From Haemaphysalis longicornis (taxonomy: Eukaryota; Arthropoda; Arachnida; Ixodida; Ixodidae): a stretch of 64,000 nucleotides of DNA. Shown one piece after another: positions 32,726 to 45,162 of this stretch; position 1 is the first letter of the stretch; the number at the start of each line of letters is the position of its first letter. The notes under the pieces are model-generated. The model saw nothing but the letters and a program-made list of their open reading frames with translations. It did not search any database and was not told where the DNA came from. The position numbers and the translations under genes were made by a program. The DNA is taken from the NCBI GenBank assembly GCA_013339765.2, contig CM023449.1:121244665-121308664 (forward strand), in the 5' to 3' direction.

Positions 32726-32902
32726 TTTATCATCATCATCTACCTGTGTACGCCCACTGCAGTGCAAAGGCTCTCCTACACATCCCCAATTATCCCACTA
32801 CTGTGCTAACTGCGACCACTTTATTTCCGCCAACTTTTTCATCTCATCTATCAACCCAACTTTCAAGTGCCTCCTGCCACGCTTGCCACGCTTGCCACGC
32901 TT
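32726..32902 (-). mobile_element. 5'-truncated LINE tail (RTE-like) with 13 bp target duplication
   Basis: GCAAAAAATGTAA is repeated exactly at 32,713-32,725 and 32,903-32,915. Between them, the minus strand encodes the end of a LINE ORF2 (IDEMKKLAEIKWSQLAQ, then a stop, then WDNWG) followed by CACTGCAGTGGGCGTA and a (GAT)n tail. This C-terminal pattern is widespread in arthropod RTE-like LINEs. A TGCCACGCT triplet repeat marks its 5' end (32,876-32,901). It is a dead insertion of about 177 bp. Confidence 0.85.
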
Positions 32903-32915
32903 GCAAAAAATGTAA

Positions 32916-35435
32916 GGTCACCTAATTTAGTGACCACGCCGATGAGATAAGTTTGAATCGCAATTAGTGCTATTGCTTTGTTAAATTCGAGGTCGTTAAA
33001 GTGAACTCTTAAAATGCATATTGGCGGGGCAACGGTTGTACTCCCTTAGCTTCGAGTGTGCATAGTGTACAGATGACCGTCCAATGCGACTTAACGTTTG
33101 CTTTACGTGCGAGGCGGGGAACTGGCCTTGTGCGCGCTTACTTGAGCTTAATTGTCAACTCGGTAGTGTTTCTGGTCATTGTGATTGCAACCAATACACA
33201 CTTGGCAACCAATACACACTCGGTAAATATAATAAAACCAGACCTATTTTTTCCAGCAAGGCGTTTTTAAACGCATTTATTTTCCGCACGTTGAGCGTGG
33301 ATGTGGTATTGAGCACATGGGCAAACACGAATTTTACCCGGCCATGGTTGAACGGTCGCAACCGCTCTTCTGAAATACGTTATCGAATACACTTGCGCAA
33401 TATTTGTGACCCATCTAAGAGTCGGTGATGCGATTTTTTTTCCTTCTCAATCGGACCATTTCACGGAGTACCGATTTGAACAAAGATATTTAAAACATTG
33501 ATGTTAACAATAAACTTAAAACCAAACACCAGTCCCAGCATTTTTTCTCATGAGAAGCTACCTCAGCTGCACAAACGTAAGTGCACCATTTTGCTGTTTT
33601 GTCCATGGGATGCGCGTTAGGGTTTTCATTGTACCAATGCCACCTTCGCATACAGTGAATACCCACACTCCAGACACGGTTGCTATCGAGGCCCACAAGC
33701 GTCCAAGGAATCTTTTGCTGCTGGTGAACGTTTATAGGTTCTAAAAGTTCTGAGAAGTTGTGCATCTTGTTTTGTGCAGGTTCTATTCACTTTTACAGTC
33801 GTTACAGGGCCAGCTTGTGCACCTGCCACTGGCTGTGGCTTCATTATATTCCCAGCTATCGGTGCTTTGCAGTCCTTAGTTCTTGTAAACCCTGCCGATT
33901 TTTCACAATGTAGTGTAGATGTTTGTCTCTCTGCAATACAGCATGTTGATAGAATCGTTACAATCCAATGGGCAATCATTACCGACCTCTGTTCCAAAAA
34001 AAGTTTTATTTGGTGACACCAGTTACATTTTATGATACACCTAATTGTTTTCTCGTGTTAGCATTGTAATATAGTTTCTCTAGTGGATTTGTTGCGGTTG
34101 TATTCTTCTGTTAGTTCCATGTACAGATATCCTGGAATATATCCCAGCATAAGCAATTGTGTGCCCTGCCTCCATCAATAACGCCTGTTTGTGATCACGA
34201 GCGGTAGGGAAAAGGTATTGCATGAGAAAATAACTTCAAATAATTGCATGAGCAATTTGTATATACATTGTTCCTGAAGGCACTCGATCTATCCTTCGTA
34301 TGCGAACTAAGAAGCCACATTCTGTAATTTCATTGTTTGAACGATCGATTGATCCCCATCTTCACTGGTGCCTATTCCCAGAATTACGTGCCTAAATTTT
34401 TCGCCCGGTTGGCACCTGAATAGGCTGCAGCATGTGCAATCTAATGTATCTGGTTGCCAATTTGGAGCAGCAAGGATTTTTCACGCCGCTGTATACGTGC
34501 ACATACGCACAAAAGCGGTGTGCAACAAGTTCCTGAAATTGCGAAATATTGCGAAGAATCTCCGTGTAATGCGAGTCCCGTAAAACGTGTCGATCAGTGA
34601 TTTTGCAATGCACCTTATTTTTTTACGATAACATACACGACTCGATTATTTCCGTGACTGGAGAAAATTAAGGTTACCTAATCGTTAAGCATTGCAGCCA
34701 CTCCGCTCGCTTGTAGGAAGTCGTAATTTATCAAACCCCACAAATGAATCAATGTTGGCTGTACAGCGTAATAGGGATTCGAAATAGTGCTATATTAGCG
34801 CTCTTCTGGCATTGAAATACAGTAGTAATGTTAGAACTGGGCACTACACCTAATTATAGGCATTTCATAACTGCGCCTCCTTTGTGCCAGCCTTATGCAG
34901 ATGTGTCGGACTAAATCGCAACTGGCTGCTGGACGCTATTGCGAACGCTTTTAACACGTTACATTTCCACGCCACGGACACTGCGCAAAGTAAAGGGGGG
35001 ATTCAAACAAATACAAAAACGGAGCACCCAGCCTCCGGTGCGTGCTGTACCGTCTGGCTGCAAAGTCATTAAATTGCGTGCATGCCTAGTTCATTTAGAG
35101 CGTTTGAGAGTGTGGCCTACATTTATCGAAATGCTTAATCAGGACGCGACGCTTTTTCACGCGTTTCGCCGCAAAGCAGGGTGGGAGTGTCTGTTATCTA
35201 CTATATCGGACAGCCAAGGGGGCAGTACGCTGTTTGCAGCTAACATGGCGCCCTTTAACGACAACCCGCGCCTGGGAATGAACTTGAGTACAGGGCTCAG
35301 CTGCACAAAGTTGTAGAGTGTCCTACCAATATACTTTTACAGGGTATGTTACTGTGAGAGCTATGCTGATAGTCATTCCTTGCTTCATGCTGATCATGAA
35401 GGAGGGCAAGCTTTCATCTTCTCCTTGATGCCGGC
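32916..35435. other. No gene recognised (2.5 kb)
   Basis: An 18 bp tandem repeat, CAACCAATACACACTTGG and a one-mismatch copy, occupies 33,188-33,223. Overlapping frames around 33,490-34,016 on both strands have no motif I can name. Otherwise nothing seen. Confidence 0.45.
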
Positions 35436-35447
35436 AACGTTTCATTC

Positions 35448-35683
35448 TGATTGATGGTAGGGTTTAACGCGCCGACGCAACACAGGCGATGAGGCGCGCC
35501 GTAGTGGGTGCTCCGGATTAATTTTGACAACCTCGGGATCTTGAACGTGTGGCGAAATCTCGAACACACGGGCTTTTTTGCTTTTCGCCTCCATCAGAAA
35601 ATCGGTCTCCGCCACCGGGAATCGAACCCACGGCCACGTGCTCAGCAGCACAACGCCTTAGCAACTGAGCCTACGCGGCTGGT
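35448..35683 (-). mobile_element. tRNA-derived SINE (Ruka-like), copy 3, with 12 bp target duplication
   Basis: AACGTTTCATTC flanks the element at 35,436-35,447 and 35,684-35,695. The minus strand shows the A box GCTCAGTTGCTAAGGC, B box GGTTCGATTCCC, the body and the ATCA-type tail. Point differences from the other copies (for example GGGTGCTCC, GATCTTGAACGTGTGGC) mark it as a diverged copy. Confidence 0.93.
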
Positions 35684-35695
35684 AACGTTTCATTC

Positions 35696-37067
35696 AAAGG
35701 TCTGACGGTTTGAACATTGATTCCATACTTCCCACTTGTATATGTGCATACTCTCAGCACGCATGTCGCCCGGTCTGTGTAGTTCTCGGGTAAGCCTCAT
35801 ATGCCGCTTTGTGTTCACGGATCTAGATGCGGAAACGTAATACGGCAGACAAAGTATTTGTTACAATACGTTAGTGGGGGAAATTTCATATTTTTGCTGC
35901 TTCATTTGGCTTACAATCGCAAGTCAAATCAGAACATTCACATAGCCCTACGCCAAACGGAAAAAATGGCTGAACGACCCCACACCCCTACGTCAGGAAA
36001 TAATTTCCTTACACGCCTTACAGGTAGGCCGAAAACACTACAGTGGGCAAGACTGTCTAAAGGGGACAACACAGAGGGCGGCACCGTCGCGCAGTTAAAT
36101 AGATCGTGGTGCCGCGGGTGAGGAGGAAGTCAACAACAGGAGAACGGCGGAGAATGAGGAAACAGCTGGCGCTACCTGAGCTATTTTAATGGCCTTATGC
36201 GCGACGAAACCTGCGCGCCCACTCTTGGTAGAGGTTCTTGACGTTCTCTTCGGCGGCCTTCAATATATCGCAGGACAGGGAGTTTTCTATTTTAGGGCGC
36301 AGCCCTTTGGCGGCCGTCTCTGGGCTGAGGCGCGTAATGGTCGTGACCGAGTGGACGATGCTAGACGGAATAGTGAAAGAAAGCAAAGGAGGAGACTTCC
36401 GGAAGACCGAATAGTGAAGGAAAGCGAAGGAGGAGAGTGTCACGAAATTGGTAAGGGGAGGGGGGTTTGCCGTGGAGGCGCGAGCCAGCGCTCTCCGAAA
36501 GTGTGCCGTGGGTGAGGGGGGGGGGGGGGGGATGGTGCCGTATGCTGTGCCCGCACGAGACTCGTCTGCGCCACGCTGGCGAAAACATGAGGGGTGCGTG
36601 CGCGTGATAATGGTGCGCGTTCCCTGCCTAAGACGTGGGTCGCGGTCCTTTCCTGTGGCGTACTTCGCGTCGACGACGTAGAGGCTCAACATCGCTGCCT
36701 TCGACAGACCCCACGAGTGAGTGCTGCCTCAGCGCACTGCTGCTGCCCCGAAATATCGCATTTGGGAGCATCGTCATCGCCAGCTAATTTTTTTTTCTCA
36801 GCAACCTGTAGTAGTCTTTGACGTGGGTAAAGCAACAAAAAGGCAGGCATTGGTGGCTGCTCGCAAGAAGCGCTCAGACTAGTGCGTCTTCGAAGTAACA
36901 ATGCATGTTGTCGAAGTGTCTGGTTCGAAATGAAGCATTGAGTTCGTCACTCCGACTCTGCGCGCACGCGAAACAAACGAAACACACCAAAACGGTTCCT
37001 ACAGGTTAGGTTGGGGTACAGCACCGACGAAGGCGGATCGTCTCTGGAAATGCGAGAAATAAATGTT
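35696..37067. other. No confirmed gene; GC-rich stretch with unknown ORF
   Basis: Minus strand 36,330-36,195 is an open protein-like stretch (ETAAKGLRPKIENSLSC, EENVKNLYQEWARRFRR) that ends at a TAA and might be an exon or TE remnant; I do not recognise it. A 41 bp-period duplication (GAATAGTGAA.GAAAGC.AAGG) starts at 36,368 and 36,409. A run of 16 G lies at 36,516-36,531. Confidence 0.35.
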
Positions 37068-37252
37068 GACATTTATTTATTTATTTATTTATTGGTTTAT
37101 TTATTTATCGGTTTATTTATTTATTGGTTTGTTTATTGGTTTGTTTATTTATTGGTTTGTTTGTTAGTTTGTTTGTTTGTTTGTTTGTTTGGTGAATGGT
37201 TGGTTGGTTGGTTGGTTGGTTTGTTTGTTTGTTTGTTTGTTTGTTTGTTTGT
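37068..37252 (+). repeat. TTTA/TTGG/TTTG microsatellite
   Basis: About 185 bp of 4 bp units, (TTTA)n grading into TTGG and (TTTG)n blocks. It abuts the 3' tail of the LINE to its right, whose own tail is GATGAT units. Open frames read through it are artefacts of the 4 bp period. Confidence 0.95.
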
Positions 37253-37452
37253 GATGATGATGATGGTTTGATTTTATTGGCGCAAGGCCGACACGGGCAA
37301 AGAGCGCCAAACAGAAAGTTATTTGATGAGGAGACAACACGAAATAAAATCAGTTAAAAACTATGAGTACGGCTGGTGTAAAGGGCCAGGGTGAAGAACA
37401 AGAGTGGTTAAAAAATAAATAAGGTGGCTGGTGTATAGGACCAGGGGTAAAG

Positions 37453-40400
37453 CTATGGGTGGTATGAGATGACTTGTAAAAAGTGAACTTCTGATAGGAA
37501 CTTAAACGTGCGCTCAACAGAAAACATGGCATCATCTCCTAAGAAGTATGATGGGTGTGGTAGAATATGTCGTGTGTGTAGTTGAGGGAAGTGTTTGCGT
37601 CGTGTAGTGTCGAGTGCCTTACATTCTATGAGGATGTGGATCACGGATAGGGCCTCTCCGCACCTGCTGCACAGAGGTCTTGGAGATCCAGTGAGCAGGT
37701 GCGAGTGCGTTGCGTGAGTGTGCCCTATCCGTAATCTAGCCAAGGCGACTTCAGTGTATCTATTGCGTGTGTCGGTGGTGTATGGTCCCAAGTGTGGTTT
37801 TATTACGTGTAACTTGTTGTCGGTTTGTTCGCTCCAGTGTGTTTGCCATGTTTTGCGAAGTTGTTGTCTGATGTGTGGTTTCACGTCGGTGTAGGGTAAT
37901 GTGGTTATGTCTACTGTATTCGAGAGTGTAGCAGCAGCGGCCATTCGGATCCGCTGCTTCGTTCCCGGCTATACCACAGTGGCCAGGGACCCAGCAAAGG
38001 ACTAGTTCAAATTTGGTGACATACACAGACATAATACCCTTGACTATTAGATTTACAACGTGATTTTTTGAAGACTTTGTTGACGACAACGCCCGCACGA
38101 CACTGAGGGAGTCTGTATATATAATGGATTGTGGGATGTGACTTTGAAGGATATGATTAACAACAAGAAGTACACCATAAGCCTCTGCCGTAAAGATACT
38201 GGTATTACTGTTAAGAGTTCTAGTGACATTAAGGCCGGGCCCATGCGCCGCGCAGGACACAGAGGTGGCAGTTTTAGAGGCGTCCGTATAAAATTCAGAA
38301 AATTGATACTTCTGCTGCAAATACAAGAAGTGCTGCAGAATTGCACATGTGGGAGCTCGGTTTTTATCTACATGTGTGAAGGATGTGTCGCATGATACAG
38401 GGCGGAGATGCCATGGTGCTATAAAATCTGTTTGAGAACTTTGTATGGTGTCTAAAAAGGAGACAGAAAGCTCTGACGCTTCCTCTCTAACTCTGTAAGA
38501 GAAGGGCGCAGAGAACGATGGTCGGTTTAGGAGTAGTGCAGTCTGAGACGTATCATAAAAAGCCGATTTAAAAGGATGGTGTGGCATAGATGAAATTTTA
38601 AAAGCAAAAAGGAGATCTGTGTATGCTCGCTGACGTTGTAGGTTCCACTTATTACACTCCACATAGAGGCTTTCGACCGGGCTAGTCCGGAAGGCGCCAC
38701 ATGCCAACCGGAGCCCCAGATGAAGCACTGGGTCCAGCATTTTGAGGGATGTCTTACTTGCTGACCCATAAACAACGCTTCCATAGTCTAATCGTGAACC
38801 TATCAGGCTGGTAAAAACACGTAAAAGAAGTTGTTTGTCAGCCCCATATGAAGAGTGGGAGAGAACCTTGAGTATATTCATGGCCTTTAAGCATTTATGT
38901 TTAAGTTGTTTTATGTGTGGAATGAACGAGAGCTTTTCGTCAAGGACTACACCTAAAAACTTGTGTTCATTTCTGACTGGAATTGAGACACCATTGAGTT
39001 TGATGTCTGGATCCGGCCGAATGCCGCGCCTTTCGAAAACAAAACACAAGTACACTTCACTGGATTAAATTTAAAACCGTTGCTATCTGCCCAGCCAGCT
39101 AGCTTGTTAACACCAAGCTGGACTTGGCGCTCGCAGATAGACAGGTTACAAGACTTAAAGGATAATTGCACGTCGTCTACATAGATTGAGCAGGAAATGG
39201 TTGGTGGCAGAGCCTTCCGAAGAGAGTTCATTTTTACAATAAACAACGTGCAACTCAAAACTCCACCTTGCGGAACACCGTTTTCCTGCACATGAACTCT
39301 AGAGAGTGCAGTTCCAACTCGCACGCGAAACGTTCTTTCAGAGAGGTAACTGGCAAGCGTGTTCCACATGTTACCCGACATACCAAAGGACTTCAAATCG
39401 CTGAGGATGCCGTACCGCCAAGCAGTGTCGTACGCCTTTTCAAGATCAAAGAATACTGTCATACAGTACTGCTTATGGAGGTAAGCATCTTTAATATATG
39501 ACTCTAACGCAACGAGTTGATCGTTCGTAGATCGCCCCGCCCTAAAGCCTGCCTGGCAGCTCTCGAGAAGACCGTTGTACTCTAAGAAGTACACGAGTCT
39601 CCTGTTTATCATCTTCTCGAAGAGCTTACACAGGCAGCTTGTCAGGGCAATGGGGCGATAACTGGCGGGAGAGGAAGGGTCCTTCCCTTCCTTAGGAAAG
39701 CCACTACTATGGCCTCCCTCCAAGAGCGTGGAAGTGCCCCGAAAGAAATATTTTATTGTAGAGGTGAAGAAGTGTTTCAAGTGTGTCTGCATGTAAGTGT
39801 TGTATCATTGTGTATGAATCCTGTCTGCACCTGGAGCTGAAGGTTTACAAGTACCGAGTGCGACCTTCAGCTCATGAAGTGAAAAGGGGGTGTTATAGGA
39901 TGAGTTCGACTTATTAGTGTCTCGCAAGGACTTCTTCTCACATGATGCTTTGTGTTTAATGAAAGTGTTGGTGTAGTGTGCTGAACTGGACACGTGTTCG
40001 AAGTGTTGTGCAAGTGTGTTAGCCTGGTCTTCCAGTGTGTCCCCTGTTGTACTAACCAGGGGCAGGCTGTGTGTCTGTTGTCCTTTTAGTTTCGTATTCG
40101 TGTCCAGACTTTGTGTGTGTCAGTGTATGAGTTGATGGAAGTGAGGAAGGTGCGCCAACTCTCCCTTTTCGCCTCACGACGCACTCGCTTCCAAAAGCCT
40201 TTGCCCGTTTAAAAGAAATGAGGTTATGTGACGTGGGGTACGGCGAAGGACACCCCACGCCTTGTTCTGGCCTCTCGCGCCCGCCTGCAGTCCTCGTTCC
40301 ACCAGGGCCTCCTTGGGTGCGGGACCCACTGGAGGCCTGGGGAATGGACTTTTCGGCGGCGTCGAGGATGTGCGCCGTGACGAGTTGGGCGGCTTCCTCC

Positions 40401-41173
40401 ACGTGTAGGTGTTTTATGGTTGTGTGGTGTAGTTTAGATGTTTCTGTGAATGTACTCCAGTTTGCTTTGGATTCATTAAACCTGTTATGGGAAGATGGAC
40501 TGCTCGGGCCTATACCTATATACGTTAATGAAGTGGGGAAATGGTCACTACCATATGGGTCCGTGCCCACACCCCACTCAAGACATGGAAAGAGAACTGC
40601 GGAACCAATAGCCAAGTCAAGATGAGAGTATGTATTGTGTCCTAAGTTATGTATGTAGGCTGTTTTTTGTTGAAAAGGCATGCTCCGGAGGATGTAAGAA
40701 ACTTCTCCAACAGGCGACCTCGGGCATCCGTTCTGGAGGAGCCCCAAAGAGAGTTTGTGCGCATTAAGGTCGCCTGTTAGTATGTATGGTTCGGGCAGCT
40801 GGTCAACCAGTGCCTCGAAATCAGAGCTCAGAAGTGCAAAATCAGGAGGAATGTAAATGGAGCATACCGTTATCAACCTATTAAATATTATCGTACGGAT
40901 TGCTACAGCCTCGAGGACAGTGTTCAGAGTGACAGGGTGGCAGGCTAAGGATTTCCGGGCAATTATGGCCACACCGCCAGAAGAGTGTGTGCAGCCATCC
41001 CTGTCCTTTCTGAAGACCATGTAACTATTCAAGAAATTTGTGTGCTTGGAATTCAAATGTGTTTCCTGAACACACATTACACTTGGCTGATTAGCATGCA
41101 GTAGTTCGTATACATCGTCAAGATTTTTAAGAAGGCCTCTACAGTTCCATTGAATTATGTTTTCTCTTCCCAT
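37453..41173 (-). pseudogene. LINE ORF2: endonuclease, reverse transcriptase, RNase H
   Basis: Starts at an ATG at 41,173 with MGRENIIQWNCRGLLKN. Endonuclease landmarks: VQETHLN, TGDLNAH and YGSDHFP. A frameshift follows near 40,325; a middle piece (SLHELKVALGTCKPSAPGAD) lies near 39,810-39,880. RT spans 39,700-38,960: SYRPIALTSCLCKLFEKM, FFDLEKAYDTAW, GVPQGGVLS and catalytic YVDD, so the active site is preserved. RNase H lies at about 38,330-37,970: EFYTDASKT, FTAEAYGV, IYTDSLSVV and CWVPGHCGIAGNEAAD. The tail has LCSRCGEALSVIHILIEC. About 1,240 codons in total, normal for the I group. At least four frame breaks make it a pseudogene. Confidence 0.92.
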
Positions 41174-41210
41174 TATTTAGTGTGAGAGCTACTGGAGTGT
41201 GTGTGTTTGT

Positions 41211-42718
41211 TTATGTGTCGTCTTTCGGGGCTGTGACTCTCGCCTTTTTTGGCTTGTCGGGAGGCTTTGGCGTCGGGACGCGTTCCTTGCGCTGCGTTGC
41301 AGGCAGGAACGGCCCGACATCCATGTCGTCGTCGGATGTCCGAGGGGTGCCCGACGGACCGGGGCCCCCGGACTTGGCCCCCCCTCGGGAGCCCTTCGTT
41401 TGAGCCGCCACCGCCGAGGGCGTCCGGGGCGCCAGAGGTGGCACGGGCGGTGCGGTGGCGGTGGGAACCGGTGCGGGGCCCGTGGTGTCCATCACCTCGG
41501 TACCCTCCAACGCACTGGAGGATGGGGAGACAGAGGCGGGAGCGGCACCGGTCCCGACGGAAGAGGTTGCCACCACAACCGCTGCTGCCTCAGCAAGCGG
41601 CGTGGTGGCGGGTTGGGCTGCCAGAGGCAACCCAGAGGGGGGCGGCGGAGGGACCAGGTCAGACTCGCTGAACTGGGTCCCTGTGGAAACCAGACGCCGC
41701 TCCGCCCCCCGGCGAGCTGCGTCGGCGTACCTCCCCAGAGGGAAAGAGGCGAAACCTCTTCCGCGCCTCTGGGAAGGTGATGTTTTCAGTGATTTTGAGG
41801 TTGATTATTTTCTTTTCCATCTGGAACCTTTCACACGTGCGGGAGTACGCAGCATGAGGTCCATGACAGTTGCTGCACATTAATTGTTGAGCCTGGCAGT
41901 TATCTGTATCATGATCTTGAGATGAACATTTTGCACACGTTGTTTTTCCACGACAGGAGGTGGTGCCATGCCCGAACCGTTGGCACTTGAAACAGCGCCG
42001 CGGGTTCGGGATGTAAGGCCGGACAGAACAATGAATGAAACCCGCTTTGATGGATTCAGGGAAGTGTGGAACGGTCAAATGTCAAGATTATATGCTTTGT
42101 CATGATTTGCTTATCATCTCGCCGCATGGTGATGCGCCTCACTGCCGTCACGCCCTCGCCTTTCAGACCTTCGAGCAGATCGGCTTCCGTCTCATTTATC
42201 AGATCTGGCTCAGAAATCACACCCTGAGAGCTATTGAGGCTACGGTGGGGTGTGACTCTGATGTCCAGATCTGCCATGCGATTCTGGGTAAGGAGGCTTG
42301 TGGCTTGCTGGCGAGTGTTCACCTCGACCAGAACTTCGCCGGTTCTCAGTTTCTTGGCTTGGAAAGACTTGCCAAGGATGCCTTCAAGGAATTTGGTGAT
42401 AAGGAACACTGACTGGGAGGAGATAGGATTTGACTTGTCAAGAGATTCAACAATCAAGAAGCGCGGATAGTTATCTGGCTTTTGGGATGCAATTGTTGGC
42501 AAGGGTGGGAATGAAGCTTCGGTGCGGCCCCTTTTCGGGGGCCGATCACGTTTGGGGGGGGGGTTTGGAAATGCCATATGATACATTGGAAAAGCAGGAG
42601 ACGGGGGTACTTTCTCCTTTGACCTTACCCTGGTAGCCAAAGAGGTCCCGGAGCTCCCTGCCTGGTGAACAGACAGGGAGCCCATCCGCCGGAGCTTGAC
42701 CTGGGCTCCGACGGCCAC
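41211..42718 (-). pseudogene. LINE ORF1: gag-like protein with three zinc knuckles
   Basis: The N-terminal half (42,718-42,056) is basic and proline-rich, then RNA-binding-like (FLIVESLDKSNPISSQSVF). Three CCHC-type knuckles follow around 42,000-41,850: CFKCQRFGHGTTSC, CAKCSSQDHDTDNC and CSNCHGPHAAYSRTC. The C-terminal part (41,630-41,211) is low-complexity Ala/Pro/Thr-rich. Frameshifts near 42,065 and 41,760 divide it. The first ATG is near 42,685; the real start is uncertain because the open frame extends further. It ends 38 bases before the ORF2 ATG. The product would coat element RNA. Confidence 0.88.
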
Positions 42719-42848
42719 CGTTCGTGGTTTCTAACCCTCCACCTATAAACACATCGCCACGGTTGGATCCAGCTTATGTTTGGGGGCTCGGGGTCCGCGG
42801 TATCGCCAGTACCGTCACCAAGATTGCTCAAGGTGCCCCGTTGCGGGG

Positions 42849-43336
42849 TTGTTTGTTTGTTTTTTGTTGGTTGGTTGGTTGGTTGTTGGTTGGTTGGTTG
42901 TTTGTTTGTTTGTTTGTTTTGTTTGTTTGTTTGGTTGGTTGTTTGTTTGTTTTTGTTTGTTTGTTTGTTTGTTTGTTTGTTGGTTTTTGTTTGTTTGTTT
43001 GTTTGGTTTGTTGTTTTTTTGTTTGTTTGTTTGTTGTTTGTTTTTTGTTTGTTTGTTTGGTTTGTTTGTTTTGTTTTGTTTTTTTGTTTGTTGGTTGTGT
43101 TTGTTTGTTTGGTTTGTTTGTTTTTTTTGTTTGTTTGTTTGTTTGGTTTGTTGGTTTTTTTGTTTGGTTTGTTTGTTTGTTGTTTTTTTGTTTTTTGTTT
43201 GGTTTGTTTGTTGGTTTGTTTTTTTTTTTTTTGTTTGTTTTTTTTGTTGTTTGTTGTTTGTTGTTTGTTTTGTTTTGTTTGTTTGTTTGTTGTTTGTTTT
43301 TTGTTTTTTTGTTTGTTTGTTTGTTTGTTTGTTTGT
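42849..43336 (+). repeat. TTTG/TTGG microsatellite, about 490 bp
   Basis: Imperfect (TTTG)n with TTGG and T-run interruptions. It separates two copies of a roughly 24 bp LINE-leader motif, CTCAAGGTGCCCCGTTGCGG at 42,827 and CTCAAGGTGCTCCGTGCGGG at 43,353. All six frames look open or nearly so, but the resulting Leu/Val/Phe/Cys or Asn/Lys/Thr/Gln proteins are spurious. Confidence 0.95.
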
Positions 43337-45162
43337 AACGGTCCACCAGGTACTCAAGGTGCTCCGTGCGGGGTGGTAGGATGAAGAAATAAGCGTTGTT
43401 TTGTACCAGTTCCAATCCTTTGACCAGCAACAGCTGATAACACAGCCAGCGCTGTAACGACGTAATTAAAAAGTGCATAATGAGGAAAATTGAAGAAAGC
43501 GCGGTTTGTTTCCGGTCACTTTCACAGGTATTTGCGAGCTTACCGCTTCACGTACAGGTGTAATATTTGGCTCAGTATTCAATAGATTGTAATATCAACG
43601 TCGGGTGGGGTTTGTTTTTGCACTGCTCAAAGGCTACTGCAAGGCCTGTTGAAAACGTAAAAGTTCTACGCCAAAGAGATACCGTGTTCATAGGTATCTG
43701 TCGTTTGGAATGTCATGGTAATTCAATTGTCATCACTCTTTCCTGGAAGTGTGTAGCGGCAGCGTCTGAAGATTCAACAAGCCGAACGGTTGTAGCTGAG
43801 TTTGGAGGGCGTAAGAGTGCGTGCCTGAGATAAAACGACAACCCATGTGAGGAGGCTCGAAAGGAAGGATTGCAAAAGTCACGGTACGTACGAAACGCAA
43901 TCAAACAACGACAGTCATAAGGTTGGGTGGCGTCGACACAAGTTAGTTCCCATAAATGTGTATAAAATATTGTGCGGCCTATTTTTTTGTGAGCATACAA
44001 GCAATACCACGAATGTCAAAGTTTATTGAAAGATATTTATAGCCTTCCAGTTGCACGTAAATGTTAATATTCCACATTCCCTAACCTTGCTGTGCTGTTC
44101 CCCCATGGACCGATCCAGCTCTCTACCTGAAGGACCTTTCCATTCAGCAGCTCGTTAGAAAAAAAAGAAAAGGCATTATCGTTTTTTAAGACCCTGTGAG
44201 ATCACTTGTGTCCGGAGACGCAGCTGTTGTAGGAAGGCGGCTTTTTTCGTTGGGTGCTGCGCTGACCCGCAGTTCTACGAAGAACGCATTAAAACGCCGT
44301 GGGCCGATTAAGCTCTCCACTAAGCATTCAACGTGCAGATAATGGCTTTGAAGGGGCTAACTGGGGAATTGTGCTACTTCCGGAAGGAAACCCTAGCAAA
44401 AAAAAAGCAAGAATTACCTACAGAAACACAGACACTGCGAAATAAAAAGTCTAAGGCCAATGAACCATTTGCTGACTAAAGGGCTTCCAGCGGGCCATTA
44501 GGGGATACAAAATATTCTTTTTAACACAGGTCATAAGTGTTAATACGTAACAAAGCAATGGTTGCTAGCCGAATCACACGTGCCTGTGAAGATTTAGCGA
44601 ATTGTACATCTACAAAGGTGAAGGTAACTAAAAAAAAAGCTTAGTGGATAACTCCGATAAAACTGCGATACACGCGCTATAGGAAGCACCTTGGAATTCT
44701 GCGTAATGCGATTACGAAAAGGAATGACTTTTCGTAACATGATAATAGAAGTGAAGTGTGCCGAGTGAACTTTCTTTAAAGTCACTTTAAGGACAACCTA
44801 AACAAAATCATTGCAATGAGAATCTACACCAATTTAGTTTGTGCGTTCAGTCGTGCTTTTATAATCAGTAAAAGTTTGGTCAAGATAGATACTGCAGCTG
44901 ATCTGTCTTTATTGCAATTCCAAACGTTTTGATATACCATCCCCTGATGGAGGAAGTTCTATTCCGATGACTTAAAGTCTTGTAAACCACAAAAAACACC
45001 ATGATTTTAATATTGTGCCGATGAATAATTTTATTTCAGCGGAGATCCTCAGCAGAAATTCTTATATCAGGCGTAAATCATCAGACCTACCATCCCCACC
45101 TTCTACTCTCCACACAGCGCTTGGGTACAATTTTTTGTAATTACCGTGTGGCAAACCAGTTA
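43337..45162. other. LINE leader remnant, then no gene recognised
   Basis: The first 140 bases (to about 43,480) look like the upstream leader of the I-type LINE on the minus strand. The rest is AT-rich without recognisable genes. Confidence 0.4.

Larger units (their letters stand above)
37253..42840 (-). mobile_element. Nearly full-length I-type LINE, degenerate
   Basis: Minus strand, about 5.6 kb: a 5' leader (42,840-42,720), ORF1 with three zinc knuckles, ORF2 with endonuclease, RT, RNase H and a C-terminal Cys/His region, and a 3' UTR ending GCGCCAATAAAATCAAACC followed by (ATC)n. RNase H plus a three-knuckle gag-like ORF1 places it near the I/Jockey group of non-LTR elements. Several frameshifts make it inactive. 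Both ends meet TTTG-type microsatellites. The leader motif beside the left array is repeated beyond it at 43,353-43,376, so the original 5' end may lie further right, near 43,480. Confidence 0.9.

Noticed and set aside
36516..36531. Run of 16 G as a G-quadruplex or regulatory signal
   Set aside because: A plain homopolymer, of uncertain true length; the same holds for 17 C at 52,713-52,729.
37011..37271. 86-codon ORF of repeated Phe/Ile/Tyr/Leu/Val
   Set aside because: Translation of the TTTA/TTTG microsatellite.
41182..41883. Plus-strand GC-rich ORFs up to 193 codons
   Set aside because: Antisense of the low-complexity Ala/Pro-rich C-terminus of LINE ORF1; long antisense frames are expected there.
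42724..43478. Long ORFs on both strands (about 200 codons) rich in Leu/Val/Phe/Cys or Asn/Lys/Thr/Gln
   Set aside because: They are translations of a (TTTG)n microsatellite; a 4 bp repeat without stop codons is open in several frames by construction.
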